From an uncultured Prevotella sp. (GTDB taxonomy: Bacteria > Bacteroidota > Bacteroidia > Bacteroidales > Bacteroidaceae), in the NCBI GenBank assembly GCA_902491375.1, contig CABUHE010000008.1:1-62698 (forward strand): a stretch of 62,698 bases of DNA, written 5' to 3'. Positions 1-9,502 of this stretch are shown here, one piece after another. The translations under genes were made by a program, and so were the position numbers. The notes under the pieces were generated by a model that worked only from the letters and a program-made list of their open reading frames with translations, ran no database searches and was not told the DNA's origin. Positions within the stretch are counted from its first letter, which is position 1, and the number at the start of each line of letters is the position of its first letter.

Positions 1-3
1 CTG

Positions 4-11
4 CAAATATA
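4..11 (-). promoter_or_regulatory. -7 promoter element facing out of the window
   Basis: The top strand reads CAAATATA, which is TATATTTG on the minus strand and matches the Bacteroidetes -7 consensus TAnnTTTG. It would drive a gene lying left of the window. No TTTG -33 box at the right spacing was seen, so this is a partial match. Confidence 0.4.
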
Positions 12-73
12 CGATTTTTACAGCGACTTCCTTTATCTTTCACTTTTCATCCAACTGAACTGCGGATGAACCC

Positions 74-161
74 AAAAGATGCCCTTTTACTCTGCAAGAG
101 AGCATCTCCTGGCACGCAAAAGAGCATCTTCTGCGTTGCAAAAGGTACTCTTTTACAACGC
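74..161. repeat. 22-nt tetrad repeat, locus A
   Basis: Four contiguous 22-nt units start at 74, 96, 118 and 140. Each has a core close to AAAAGAnnnnTCTTTT followed by a linker usually ending in GC. The 22 nt after the last unit (ATTGAATATCAGG...) resemble the tail of locus B at 8472. The locus lies upstream of the ECF sigma factor gene. The remaining sequence up to 460 is AT-rich and shows no gene. Confidence 0.85.
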
Positions 162-460
162 ATTGAATATCAGGCTGTTATACAACAAAAAGCCAAAGCC
201 ACAATAATATACTGCCATGATGTTGCTGAACAGGCATCAACGGATCGCAGTATGAAGCCATGAAAGGCTGACGACAGCGGCTGCAGCCAACCGTTCAGGC
301 GGCAGTACAGACCGGCATGGATTAAAAAATATTTGTTGACAGAAGAGCTTTTCAGTTTATTTTTAAGCAAAAAAATAAAAAAAAACATTTTTACACCTAT
401 ACATTTTCGATTTTCCTGTGTCAATAAGAGTAAAGAACACTGATTAATATCAAGTCTCTC

Positions 461-1003
461 ATGGAAGGCGACACCACTGAAATATACCATATAACACAAG
501 GCAACGAACTTGCGTTCGACTCTTTCATGGACCGTTATTCGGCCCGTATATTCTACCACGTTTACGGCATCGTGGGCAATAAAGAGATTGCGGAAGAGGT
601 GGTAAGCGACGTGTTCTTTGAGGTGTGGCGACAGCGCAAAAGTCTGATGAAAGTAAAAAACATGGTGAGCTGGCTGAACACAATAGCCTTTCACAAGGCT
701 CTCAACGCCATGCGCTCAGAGGCTCACAACAGCAGCCTTTCTATCGACGACCAGCCCGACTTTTCTTTTCCGAAGAATCAGTCGCCTCTCGACAGCATCA
801 TAACCAGGGAAGAAAGACAGGAACTTGACAATGCCATCAAGTATCTGCCGCCACGCTGCAAGCACGTGTTCTTTCTGGCTAAGATTGAGCAGATGCCTTA
901 TGCTGACATAGCCAAGATGCTCGGCATATCGCTGGCAACGGTGAACTACCACGTGAATTACGCGCTCACAACGCTGAAAAAACGTTTAAGAAAGTGTATT
1001 TAG
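461..1003 (+). CDS. ECF sigma-70 factor, FecI-like
   Basis: This 180-residue protein has the two conserved parts of an extracytoplasmic-function sigma factor. Region 2 lies at about residues 20-90 (FDSFMDRYSARIFYHVYGIV, then EEVVSDVFFEVW). Region 4 lies at about 115-175, with a helix-turn-helix ending in MLGISLATVNYHVNYALTTL. It should direct RNA polymerase to the SusC/SusD locus downstream. The next gene, a FecR-type anti-sigma factor, starts one base after its stop codon, so the two are cotranscribed. The order sigma factor, FecR, SusC with an STN domain is the standard Bacteroidetes trans-envelope signalling arrangement. The start at 461 gives the usual family length; a longer N-terminus is not supported. 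Confidence 0.93.
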   Translation: MEGDTTEIYHITQGNELAFDSFMDRYSARIFYHVYGIVGNKEIAEEVVSDVFFEVWRQRKSLMKVKNMVSWLNTIAFHKALNAMRSEAHNSSLSIDDQPDFSFPKNQSPLDSIITREERQELDNAIKYLPPRCKHVFFLAKIEQMPYADIAKMLGISLATVNYHVNYALTTLKKRLRKCI

Positions 1004-1004
1004 A

Positions 1005-1952
1005 ATGGATATAAAAACAAATAACACTGACAGCCGGACTTCGTATGACGCCAACAAGGAGATGGATGCAGACGCAAAGCTGAAGCATTTTCTTGACGAT
1101 TATACGTCGTTCAGTATCGATACAGACAAGATAAAGCTGCGTACCTACGAGAAGATACGCAGACATGAGAGAAAGACGCAGCTCAGGACGATAGCTCTGA
1201 AATCGCTCGCAACGGTTGCATGTCTGCTCGCCTTCTTCATGGCTGCCGTATATCTTTACAACAAAAACATGATGACGGCTCCGACAGAGAAGACCGTAAT
1301 CGTGGCAAAAGTCAAGGAGAAAATGGAAAAACTCGTAGTGCCCGTAGGACAGACGCGCACGCTCGTACTCTCTGACGGCACCAAGATAATAGCCAACTCA
1401 CGCTCAAAGATATACTATCCTAAGAAATTCCGTGGAGCCACGCGCGACGTCTACGTTGACGGTGAGGCATATTTCGACGTGGCGCACAATGCAGCCCATC
1501 CGTTCATAGTCCACGGCGAAGGCTTCTCTCTGAAAGTACTCGGCACGAAGTTCAACGTCAACAACTATCACGGCAAGCAGGCACGCATAGTGCTTCTGAG
1601 CGGCTCTGTGGAGGTAACCGCAGGCAAGAAAAACAAGGTCTGCATGCGTCCTGACGAGCAGCTGCTGCTGAGCGACGGCAACATCGACGCGCTGACGAGC
1701 GTTGACACGTCAGACTGCACAAGCTGGACAGACGGCATATTGGTGCTCGACGGCGAGACGATAGCCGAAACGACATCAAGGCTTGAGAGTTTCTACGGGG
1801 TAAACATAGTGTGCAGTCCGTCGCTGTCTGACACACGCCTCTACGGCAAACTAGAGCTGAAAGACAACATAACCGACGTAATAAAAATAATAACCCAACT
1901 GTCAGGAACAAAATACAAGAAGACTGACAACATGATAAACATTACCCGATAA
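1005..1952 (+). CDS. FecR-family anti-sigma factor
   Basis: This 315-residue protein has a cytoplasmic N-terminal part of about 60 residues, one transmembrane helix at about 63-85, and a periplasmic FecR domain at about 105-205 (VPVGQTRTLVLSDGTKI, then DVYVDGEAYFDV). A C-terminal domain of the DUF4974 type follows (about 245-313). In the family, the cytoplasmic end holds or activates the ECF sigma factor and the periplasmic end senses the STN domain of its partner TonB receptor. The gene sits between the sigma factor (1-nt gap) and the STN-containing SusC gene 51 nt downstream, which identifies the likely partners. Confidence 0.92.
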   Translation: MDIKTNNTDSRTSYDANKEMDADAKLKHFLDDYTSFSIDTDKIKLRTYEKIRRHERKTQLRTIALKSLATVACLLAFFMAAVYLYNKNMMTAPTEKTVIVAKVKEKMEKLVVPVGQTRTLVLSDGTKIIANSRSKIYYPKKFRGATRDVYVDGEAYFDVAHNAAHPFIVHGEGFSLKVLGTKFNVNNYHGKQARIVLLSGSVEVTAGKKNKVCMRPDEQLLLSDGNIDALTSVDTSDCTSWTDGILVLDGETIAETTSRLESFYGVNIVCSPSLSDTRLYGKLELKDNITDVIKIITQLSGTKYKKTDNMINITR

Positions 1953-2003
1953 CCTGAAAACATTAACAATACCTATATAATCTAAATTAAAAAATTTAAC
2001 CTT

Positions 2004-5000
2004 ATGATTAACCTATCAAGATTAAATCTTGGGAAGAGAGCCGGGATTTTACTTCTGTCAGGTATTCTCTCATCTTATGGAGCGGTCAATGCAGCCCAGC
2101 ATGTCTCGTTGAACTACTCTCACGGTGTTTACACGCTTGAAGTCGAAAAGACAACAATCAAGGACGTGTTCAATTACATAGAGAAGAACAGCAACTATGT
2201 TTTTGTCTATGACCAGTCCGTAAAAAGCCGTCTGTACGAGGTTATCAACATCTCGACAAAGGGCAAGAATGTCAACGACATCATCAAGGAACTGTGCGAA
2301 AAAGCGCACCTAAGCTACACTATCTCAGGACGGCAGGTGTCAATAAAGGACAACCGCAGCCAGCGCGGCAAGAGCACAGCAAGCAACGGTAAACCGAAAT
2401 TAATCAAAGGAACAGTAACTGACGACAAGGGCGAACCTCTGCCCGGAGCTACCGTAATGATTAAGGGCAACAAGCAGGGCACCGTAACTGACATTGACGG
2501 AAACTTCTCAATCAACGCCAGCGAGGGTAGCGAGCTTGTGGTAACGTTCATCGGCTACGACCAGCAGGAGCTGAAAGTCGACAACAGGAACACTTACTCA
2601 GTCAGCATGTCTGAGGAGTCTAGCACTCTTAACGAGCTTGTCGTAATCGGTTACGGACAGGTAAAGAAGAAAGACCTGACCGGCTCGGTTACAGCCATAA
2701 AGCCCGACGAGCTTAACAAAGGTGTCCAGAGTACCGCACAGGACGCTCTTGTAGGTAAGATTGCCGGTGTCAACGTAGTAACAAGTTCAGGTGCTCCAGG
2801 CTCAGGTGCGACAATCCGTATCCGTAGCGGCGCGTCTTTGTCAGCAAGCAACGACCCACTGATTGTAATCGACGGTGTGCCTGTCGACAACTCAACAATC
2901 GAAGGCGGAGGCAACATCTTAGGTGCCATTAACCCTAACGACATCGAGACTTTCACCGTACTTAAAGACGCGTCAGCAACTGCAATCTACGGTTCACGCG
3001 CTTCAAACGGTGTCATCGTCATAACAACAAAGAAAGGCTCAGACGGAAAGATAAAGTTCAACTACAGCGGCAACGTATCTCTCAGCACATTGGCAAAACG
3101 CCTTGACCCGCTTACTGCTGACGAGTTCCGCTCTTTCGTGCCTACAGTTACCGGCGTACCGGCAAATGTTGAGTTCGGAGAATACAACACAGACTGGCAG
3201 GACGAGATATTCCGCAACGCTGTAAGCACTGAGCACAACCTCTCAATGTCAGGCAATCTGCTGAAGAAAGCACCCTATCGGGTTTCTCTCGGATACACAG
3301 ACCAGCAGGGTATCATCAAAACCAACAGCTACAAACGATACACATTCGACGGAGGTATAACACCGTCTTTGCTCGACGACCACCTCACTATCGCCCTCAA
3401 CGCAAAGCTCTCATCTGAGAACAACCGCCTTGTTGACGGCAGCGTAGTAGGCAATGCGTTACGCTACGACCCTACACGCCCGGTAAAGACAGGCAGTCCG
3501 ACATCTTCAACCGACCCCGGACTGGGTTACTTCATTTGGATGAACGGCAATCTGCCTATGGCTATCCAGACCGATAACCCTGTTGCTCAGCTCGAATTAC
3601 AGGACTTCCGCAACGATGTAAGCAGATTCATCGGCAGCGCGAACATCACTTATAAAGTTCACGGTTTTGAAGATCTTCAGTTCAACCTCAACCTCGGTAT
3701 GGACTATCTGAAGAGCAACTACACAAAAGATGTGCCCGACATGGCCGGCACAATGTACACCTCTAACATGAAAGACGGTACTGGTCTTGACTACGACGGT
3801 ATACAGAAAAAGAAGAACGAGCTGCTCGACTTCTACGTAAACTATGCACATACATTCGCCGAAAAGCACGACTTCAGCGTAATGGCAGGTTACGGATGGC
3901 AGCATTTCTGGAAGAAATTCAACGATACTACACTCTCTCCTGAAGGCGAAGAGCTATTCTCTCCGTATCATTACGAGACAGAATACTATCTCCTTTCACT
4001 CTACGGCCGAGTCAACTACACATACGCAGACAAGTACATGCTTACCGCTACTCTGCGTGCCGACGCCTCTTCACGCTTCGCTAAAGACAACCGTTGGGGT
4101 TACTTCCCTTCTGTCGCATTAGGCTGGAGAATCTCTGAAGAGAACTTCCTCAAGAACAACAAGGTCGTATCTAACCTCAAACTGCGCCTCAGCTACGGTC
4201 AGACTGGTCAGCAGGACATCCTCAACGACTATCCTTACATGACCACATTCACCGTCTCTTATCCTGAGTCGAGCTATCTCTTCGGCGACCAATGGTATCT
4301 TACATACAGACCTAACGCCTACGACAACGACATAAAATGGGAAACAACGACGACATGGAACGCCGGTATTGACTACGGATTCCTCGACAACCGCATTTAT
4401 GGTGCAATCGATGTATACAAGCGTCACACTAAAGATCTGCTCAACACAATCAACGTAATCTCTGGAACGAACTATTCATCAATCCTTACGACCAACATCG
4501 GCGAGATGGACAACGAAGGTGTAGAGTTCTCTATCAACGCAGTTCCAGTACAGACAAAGGACTTCAAATGGGACATCGGCCTCAACTACACATGGAGTAC
4601 ATCTAAGATAACCAAGCTGAACACATTCGATTCTGAGTCAAACTTCGTACAGACAGGTTCTATTTCAGGAACAGGTAAGTACGTTCAGGTATTCATGGTA
4701 GGCAAACGTCCTTACACTTTCTATCTCGCAAAGCAGGCTTATGACGATAACGGAAAGCCACTCGAAGGCATGTATGTACAGCCAGACGGCAGCGTTTCAT
4801 CAACAGAGACAAGATATGCGACCGACAAGAGCGCACTGCCTAAGTCTTACTTCGGTCTGAATACATCACTGACTTACAAGAACTGGTATCTCGGAATAAA
4901 CGCTCACGGCTCGTTCGGAGCATACGTTTACAACTATGTACGTGCTGACCAATACCTTCAGTCAGTATACAGCGACCAGGGAAGCTTCTCAAATATCCTG

Positions 5001-5276
5001 CCGTCAACAAGCGAACTCGGCTTCCAGACACAGCAGCTTTACTCTGACTACTTCCTCGAAAGCGCAGACTTCTTCCGTCTTGACAACATAACTATCGGCT
5101 ACACGTTCAAGAAACTGTGGAACAGCGACAGCAACCTGCGCCTTGCCTTCACCGTACAGAACGTATGCACAATAACCGGCTACTCAGGAGTTGACCCTGA
5201 ACTTTCAGACGGTATCGACCGCGACGTTTATCCACGTCCGCGTACTTTCTCATTAAGCGCTAACCTGAACTTCTAA
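2004..5276 (+). CDS. SusC/RagA-like TonB-linked outer membrane transporter with STN domain
   Basis: The protein is 1090 residues long. After a signal peptide, an STN (secretin/TonB N-terminal) domain lies at about residues 45-115, typical of receptors that signal to a FecR anti-sigma factor. A carboxypeptidase-regulatory-like domain follows at about 130-210 (GTVTDDKGEPLPGATVMIKG). The plug begins with the SusC signature LVVIGYGQVKKKDLTGSV, and a beta-barrel runs to the C-terminal SLSANLNF strand. It imports a ligand bound by the adjacent SusD lipoprotein, powered by TonB. The substrate cannot be read from sequence. The phosphatase two genes downstream hints at a phosphorylated compound, but that is inference. 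Confidence 0.95.
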   Translation: MINLSRLNLGKRAGILLLSGILSSYGAVNAAQHVSLNYSHGVYTLEVEKTTIKDVFNYIEKNSNYVFVYDQSVKSRLYEVINISTKGKNVNDIIKELCEKAHLSYTISGRQVSIKDNRSQRGKSTASNGKPKLIKGTVTDDKGEPLPGATVMIKGNKQGTVTDIDGNFSINASEGSELVVTFIGYDQQELKVDNRNTYSVSMSEESSTLNELVVIGYGQVKKKDLTGSVTAIKPDELNKGVQSTAQDALVGKIAGVNVVTSSGAPGSGATIRIRSGASLSASNDPLIVIDGVPVDNSTIEGGGNILGAINPNDIETFTVLKDASATAIYGSRASNGVIVITTKKGSDGKIKFNYSGNVSLSTLAKRLDPLTADEFRSFVPTVTGVPANVEFGEYNTDWQDEIFRNAVSTEHNLSMSGNLLKKAPYRVSLGYTDQQGIIKTNSYKRYTFDGGITPSLLDDHLTIALNAKLSSENNRLVDGSVVGNALRYDPTRPVKTGSPTSSTDPGLGYFIWMNGNLPMAIQTDNPVAQLELQDFRNDVSRFIGSANITYKVHGFEDLQFNLNLGMDYLKSNYTKDVPDMAGTMYTSNMKDGTGLDYDGIQKKKNELLDFYVNYAHTFAEKHDFSVMAGYGWQHFWKKFNDTTLSPEGEELFSPYHYETEYYLLSLYGRVNYTYADKYMLTATLRADASSRFAKDNRWGYFPSVALGWRISEENFLKNNKVVSNLKLRLSYGQTGQQDILNDYPYMTTFTVSYPESSYLFGDQWYLTYRPNAYDNDIKWETTTTWNAGIDYGFLDNRIYGAIDVYKRHTKDLLNTINVISGTNYSSILTTNIGEMDNEGVEFSINAVPVQTKDFKWDIGLNYTWSTSKITKLNTFDSESNFVQTGSISGTGKYVQVFMVGKRPYTFYLAKQAYDDNGKPLEGMYVQPDGSVSSTETRYATDKSALPKSYFGLNTSLTYKNWYLGINAHGSFGAYVYNYVRADQYLQSVYSDQGSFSNILPSTSELGFQTQQLYSDYFLESADFFRLDNITIGYTFKKLWNSDSNLRLAFTVQNVCTITGYSGVDPELSDGIDRDVYPRPRTFSLSANLNF

Positions 5277-5294
5277 AAATCCAAAGACATTATC

Positions 5295-6989
5295 ATGAAA
5301 AAGTTTTTTATTAAATCGATAATATTAGTCCTTTCATGTATCGGACTGTCGTCATGCTTTGACGATCTTAACACAATGCCGCTCGATGACAACCAGCTCG
5401 TCGGCGACAAAGTATACAGCACAGCCGACGGATATACCGGCATGCTGGCAAAATGCTACGCTTCATTAATCCTTACAGGACAGAAAGGTGGCGACGGCGG
5501 TGACGGCGACCTTGAAGGTGCCAACGAAGGTTATTCAGGATATGTGCGCCTGATGTTCTATCTCCAGGAGCTCGACACAGACAACTTCCTCATGCCGTCT
5601 TCATCAAACGGACTGCGCAAATGCCTCAACATTCAATGGGACGCATCCAACGCTTCAGTCATAACATGGACTTACCAGCGTCTTTACATGACAATAGCAT
5701 ACTGCAACGAGATTCTCCGTGAATGTACTGAGAGCAAGCTGAAGCAGCGCGGTCTGTGGGACGAACTTGGCTCTGAGTGCGACAGTTACCGTGCAGAGGC
5801 AAGATTCCTGCGCGCATACTGCTACGCAACACTCTGCGACCTGTTCGGCTCTGTGCCATACATCGACGAGAACACAGGCGTAAAAGACATACCTGAACAA
5901 TACACACGCAAGCAGATTTTCGAGTTTGCCGAGAGCGAACTGAAGAGCATAGACCAGCAGCTTAAAGCACCTCACGAGAACGTTTACGGCCGAGTTGACC
6001 GCGTAGCCGAGTGGTTCCTGCTGGCACGTATGTACCTCAATGCAGAGACTTGGATCGGCGAAGACCGCTACACTGACGCTCTGACATACGCCAAGAAGGT
6101 AATAAACGAGGGCGGATACAACCTCGCTCCTGACTACCGTCAGATATTCCTTGCCGACAACGAGAACTGTTCTGAGATTATATGGCCGCTCGTTCAGGAC
6201 GGAGAGCGCGCACAAAGTTCTGCCGGAACAAACTTCTACGTAAAGGCTTTTGTCAACGGTCCGATGGACGAACTCTACAAAACAGGCGTCGGCTCACGTG
6301 GCTGGGGCAACGTGCGTGCTAAGACAACACTCGTCGACGCATTTGATCCTGACGACGTAACATTCGACGTAAACGACACATGGGGCAACCAGAAGAAAGA
6401 CAAGCGCGCACAGTTCATGACAGCTCTGCCCAACCAGAAGAAGGAGACTTGGGACGAAAACATGAACATGACGAGCCTCTTCACCTACGGTTACGGCTAT
6501 ATCAAATGGCGCAACGTTACTGTAAACGACGAGATTCCGCAGCAGGGCGAGGCTTATGTATCTATCGACTTCCCGATGTTCCGCACCGGCGAGGCTTACC
6601 TCATAGCTGCAGAGGCTATACTCCGCGGCGCACAGGGCGGCACAAGAGCTGACGCTTTAAGCTATGTGAACGAGATACGTGAGCGCGCATACATGAGCGG
6701 CAAGTACGCACAGCCGGGCGTAAGGTCTGACGTTTCAGGCGACATCACAGACGCAGAGCTCAACCTTGACTTCATTCTTGCTGAGCGTCAGCGCGAGCTT
6801 GCATCAGAGCTGGTACGCCGTACCGACCTTATCCGCTTCGGAAAGTTCACCAAGGGATACAACTGGGACTGGAAGAACGACGTGCGCACAGGCGCTGACG
6901 TTGACGACCACTTCAAACTGTTCCCTATCCCGGAGACCGAGCTGACAAACAACCCGAGACTGATACAGAACGACGGATACCAAAACTAA
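5295..6989 (+). CDS. SusD/RagB-like outer membrane lipoprotein
   Basis: This 564-residue lipoprotein has the lipobox GLSSC, with the modified cysteine at residue 21. The rest matches the SusD/RagB fold: N-terminal helical TPR-like region with a DxxDNFLMPSSS segment, then the typical C-terminal ending FILAERQRELASELVRRTDLIRFGK and LFPIPETELTNNPRLIQNDGY (separated by a short stretch). SusD proteins cap their SusC partner at the cell surface and capture the ligand. The gene starts 18 nt after SusC and is followed 9 nt later by a phosphatase gene, so all are probably one transcript. Confidence 0.95.
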   Translation: MKKFFIKSIILVLSCIGLSSCFDDLNTMPLDDNQLVGDKVYSTADGYTGMLAKCYASLILTGQKGGDGGDGDLEGANEGYSGYVRLMFYLQELDTDNFLMPSSSNGLRKCLNIQWDASNASVITWTYQRLYMTIAYCNEILRECTESKLKQRGLWDELGSECDSYRAEARFLRAYCYATLCDLFGSVPYIDENTGVKDIPEQYTRKQIFEFAESELKSIDQQLKAPHENVYGRVDRVAEWFLLARMYLNAETWIGEDRYTDALTYAKKVINEGGYNLAPDYRQIFLADNENCSEIIWPLVQDGERAQSSAGTNFYVKAFVNGPMDELYKTGVGSRGWGNVRAKTTLVDAFDPDDVTFDVNDTWGNQKKDKRAQFMTALPNQKKETWDENMNMTSLFTYGYGYIKWRNVTVNDEIPQQGEAYVSIDFPMFRTGEAYLIAAEAILRGAQGGTRADALSYVNEIRERAYMSGKYAQPGVRSDVSGDITDAELNLDFILAERQRELASELVRRTDLIRFGKFTKGYNWDWKNDVRTGADVDDHFKLFPIPETELTNNPRLIQNDGYQN

Positions 6990-6998
6990 TATCATAAT

Positions 6999-8264
6999 AT
7001 GAAAAGAACCTGCTTTATCTTCACACTCCTCCTTGTCCTTACAGGGGTCTGCGCACAGACTACGCGCAAGGAAGTCTATGCCGACCTCGACAAGGCCGGA
7101 GGTGTATATCTGGCTTATCAGGCACCGGCGGCAGCACAGTCGCCGGCCCCTGAGGGCTACACTCCTTTTTACGTAAGCCACTACGGACGCCACGGCTCGC
7201 GCTATCTGCTCGGCGACAGGGACTACCGCTGGGTGATGGACCTGCTCAAAAGCGCCGACAGCATCAACGTGCTTACACCGCTGGGCAAGTCGGCACTGAC
7301 ACGCCTTGAGAAAATATGGCCCATCGTAGAAGGACACGGAGGCGACCTCTCGCCCGTAGGCGTGCGCCAGCATCAGGGCATAGCCGAGCGCATGTACAAC
7401 AACTATCCGGGAGTGTTCACGCCCGGACGCAAGGTATCGGCACGCTCAACGGTGTCGCTGCGCTGCGCTATGAGCATGGCGGCATTCGGCGATGAGCTGA
7501 AAGGACTGGCTCCGAAGCTCGACATCAGCTATGAGGCAAGCGAGAAATACATGGACTATCTGAACTACCACACGGCAGAGTCGAACGCATTTACCGACCA
7601 GACAACAGGCCCGTGGGTGGCTGAATACAAGAAGTTTGAGGCCCAGAACGTTCGCCCGGAAAGGATGATGAAGGCTCTCTTCACTGACAGTGATTTCGTA
7701 AAGACACACGTAAAACCTGCCGACCTGATGTGGGGCTTCTACTGGATAGCCGTAGACATGCAGGACATCGACACCGACGTGCGCTTCTACGACGTATTCG
7801 AGCCTGCCGAACTGTTCGACCTCTGGCAGTGCATAAACTACAAGTTCTACGTAGGCAACGCCAACCACGCTGACGGCAACGGCATCGTAGTGGCCAACGC
7901 CAAGAACCTGCTGCGCAACATTCTGAACAGCGCCGACGAGGCGATAGCTGACGGCGACATTGCCGCTACACTGCGCTTCGGCCACGACGGCAACGTGATT
8001 CCGCTGCTCGCAATACTCCGAGTAGAAAACTTCAACGTGGCTGTATCGTCACCAGCCGAGGTTTATAAGGTATGGTGCGACTTCAAGGCTACGCCTATGG
8101 CGGCAAATGTCCAGCTCGTGTTCTACAAGAACGCCAAGGGCAACGTCATCGTTAAGTTCCTTCACAACGAGCGTGAGGTGCATATACCGGTAAAGACCGA
8201 CATGTTCCCATACTACAACTGGAACGACGTAAAGGCGTTTTATCAGACGATACTGAACAGCTGA
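6999..8264 (+). CDS. Secreted histidine-type phosphatase (phytase/MINPP-like)
   Basis: This 421-residue protein has a signal peptide (residues 1-19, ending VCAQ). It carries the branch-2 histidine acid phosphatase motif RHGxR (residues 64-68, in SHYGRHGSRYL), whose histidine forms the phospho-enzyme, and a C-terminal GHDGNVIPLL with the HD proton-donor pair at 329-330. Related Bacteroides proteins of the MINPP type act on inositol phosphates, so a phytase-like activity is plausible, but substrate specificity is not visible. It is the last gene of the sigma/anti-sigma/SusC/SusD set, 9 nt after SusD, and an intrinsic terminator follows at 8373. Its location suggests it processes the ligand imported by SusC/SusD. 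Confidence 0.88.
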   Translation: MKRTCFIFTLLLVLTGVCAQTTRKEVYADLDKAGGVYLAYQAPAAAQSPAPEGYTPFYVSHYGRHGSRYLLGDRDYRWVMDLLKSADSINVLTPLGKSALTRLEKIWPIVEGHGGDLSPVGVRQHQGIAERMYNNYPGVFTPGRKVSARSTVSLRCAMSMAAFGDELKGLAPKLDISYEASEKYMDYLNYHTAESNAFTDQTTGPWVAEYKKFEAQNVRPERMMKALFTDSDFVKTHVKPADLMWGFYWIAVDMQDIDTDVRFYDVFEPAELFDLWQCINYKFYVGNANHADGNGIVVANAKNLLRNILNSADEAIADGDIAATLRFGHDGNVIPLLAILRVENFNVAVSSPAEVYKVWCDFKATPMAANVQLVFYKNAKGNVIVKFLHNEREVHIPVKTDMFPYYNWNDVKAFYQTILNS

Positions 8265-8372
8265 ATCAGAATTGTATATAATATAGAAGCATAACTATAC
8301 AACCTGACTTCATAGACAAAAAGTGATAACATTTTCTTCAATAGGTAATAAATACAATTCTGAAGTCAGCAC

Positions 8373-8410
8373 GGCTGGGGCTCCTGAAATGGAGTTCCAG
8401 CCTATTTTTT
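8373..8410 (+). terminator. Intrinsic terminator of the SusC/SusD-phosphatase operon
   Basis: A 12-bp stem with two G-U pairs (GGCTGGGGCTCC with GGAGTTCCAGCC, loop TGAAAT) is followed by a T-rich run, TATTTTTTT. It lies 109 nt after the phosphatase stop codon. Confidence 0.8.
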
Positions 8411-8471
8411 TAATCACAATATCAACCGAAAAACAACAGACCGGCTGCACCTATGCCGGCAGTAGTTTTTC

Positions 8472-8559
8472 AATAAGCCATCTTTTGCTCTACCAAAGGG
8501 CATCTTTCAGCACGCAAAAGAGCATCTTCTGCACCGTAAAAGATACTCTTTTACAACCC
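8472..8559. repeat. 22-nt tetrad repeat, locus B
   Basis: Four contiguous 22-nt units start at 8472, 8494, 8516 and 8538. Units 3 and 4 are nearly the same as units 3 and 4 of locus A, and the 22-nt tail (TGATTATCA...) also resembles that of A. Loci A and B therefore form sister copies flanking the sigma/FecR/SusC/SusD/phosphatase operon. The rest of the 8411-8800 gap shows no gene. Confidence 0.85.
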
Positions 8560-8729
8560 GCTGATTATCAACATATTACACAGAACGGCAAGAGCCGCAG
8601 TCAGACAGCCGTAAAAACTGTCGTCAGCCACATCTAATGCTACGCATGACAGACGCTTTACCTTGACTTTCCACATCAGCATTAACCAAAATAAACGCAA
8701 TATACGCACTACTTACAGAATATTTACGT

Positions 8730-8737
8730 TAAATTTG
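8730..8737 (+). promoter_or_regulatory. -7 element upstream of nitroreductase genes
   Basis: TAAATTTG matches the TAnnTTTG consensus 63 nt before the nitroreductase start. No TTTG -33 box is present at 19-21 nt spacing, so this is a partial promoter match. Confidence 0.45.
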
Positions 8738-8800
8738 CAACAGACAATATCCGTTCTTACAGAAAGATATTGAATTTAACAAAGAAACACTGACGCAGAC

Positions 8801-9490
8801 ATGATGACACTACTCGAAGCAATAGACGCGCGCCACAGCGTGCGCCATTATATAAGCAAAAGCCTGACAGACGACGTTGTAGCCGCCCTAAAAGCCAAGA
8901 TTGACCAGTGCAACCGTGAAGGCCGGCTGCACATACAGCTCGTGCTGAACGAGAAAAAAGGGTTCAGCGGACTGTTTGCTTACGGCTCTTTCTCTGGCGT
9001 AGAGAACTATATCGTGATGGCAGGAGAGAAGGCTGACGACCTTGACGAACGCGTAGGCTACTACGGCGAACAGATAGTGCTGCTCGCACAGCAGCTCGGA
9101 CTGGGCACCTGCTGGGCCGGACTGTCATACCGCAAGGTAAAAGGCACATTCACCCTCGGCGCCGGCGAGAAGGTGGCCTGCATGATTGCGCTCGGATATC
9201 CTGACGACCCGGGGCGCAAACTGAAACGTAAGACCGTGGCCGACGTCAGCAACGCCAGCTCAGCCACGCCCGCATGGTTTGAGGCTGGAGTGCGTGCAGC
9301 TCTGAAAGCGCCGACAGCCGTAAACCAGCAGAAGTTCTACTTCGAATATGCCGGCACAAAAGACGGCACACCGCTGGTAAGGGCAAAGCGTCTTTTCTCT
9401 GTCGTCGGATATACAAAAATGGACATGGGCATAGCCCGGCTGCACTTCGAGATCGGTGCAGGCAAGGACAACTTCAAATGGACTGAATAA
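8801..9490 (+). CDS. Nitroreductase-family flavoprotein
   Basis: This 229-residue protein begins with the nitroreductase N-terminus (LLEAIDARHSVRHYISKSLT), where the Arg-His-Ser-Val-Arg segment contacts FMN phosphate in the family. It continues with the duplicated layout typical of the TM1586-like putative nitroreductases (GLGTCWAGLSYRK; MIALGYP). Such enzymes use FMN and NAD(P)H to reduce nitro, quinone or related substrates. No signal peptide is seen, so it is cytoplasmic. A second nitroreductase gene starts 12 nt downstream, suggesting one transcript. The physiological substrate is unknown. Confidence 0.85.
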   Translation: MMTLLEAIDARHSVRHYISKSLTDDVVAALKAKIDQCNREGRLHIQLVLNEKKGFSGLFAYGSFSGVENYIVMAGEKADDLDERVGYYGEQIVLLAQQLGLGTCWAGLSYRKVKGTFTLGAGEKVACMIALGYPDDPGRKLKRKTVADVSNASSATPAWFEAGVRAALKAPTAVNQQKFYFEYAGTKDGTPLVRAKRLFSVVGYTKMDMGIARLHFEIGAGKDNFKWTE

Positions 9491-9502
9491 ACTCTAACGC
9501 TT

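Noticed and set aside
74..161. CRISPR array interpretation of the 22-nt tetrads
   Set aside because: The units are contiguous, imperfect and always four in number, with no unique spacers between identical repeats, and no cas genes are present.
170..694. 174-codon minus-strand frame over the start of the ECF sigma gene
   Set aside because: It overlaps the sigma factor gene, has no family similarity, and would place a gene across its start.
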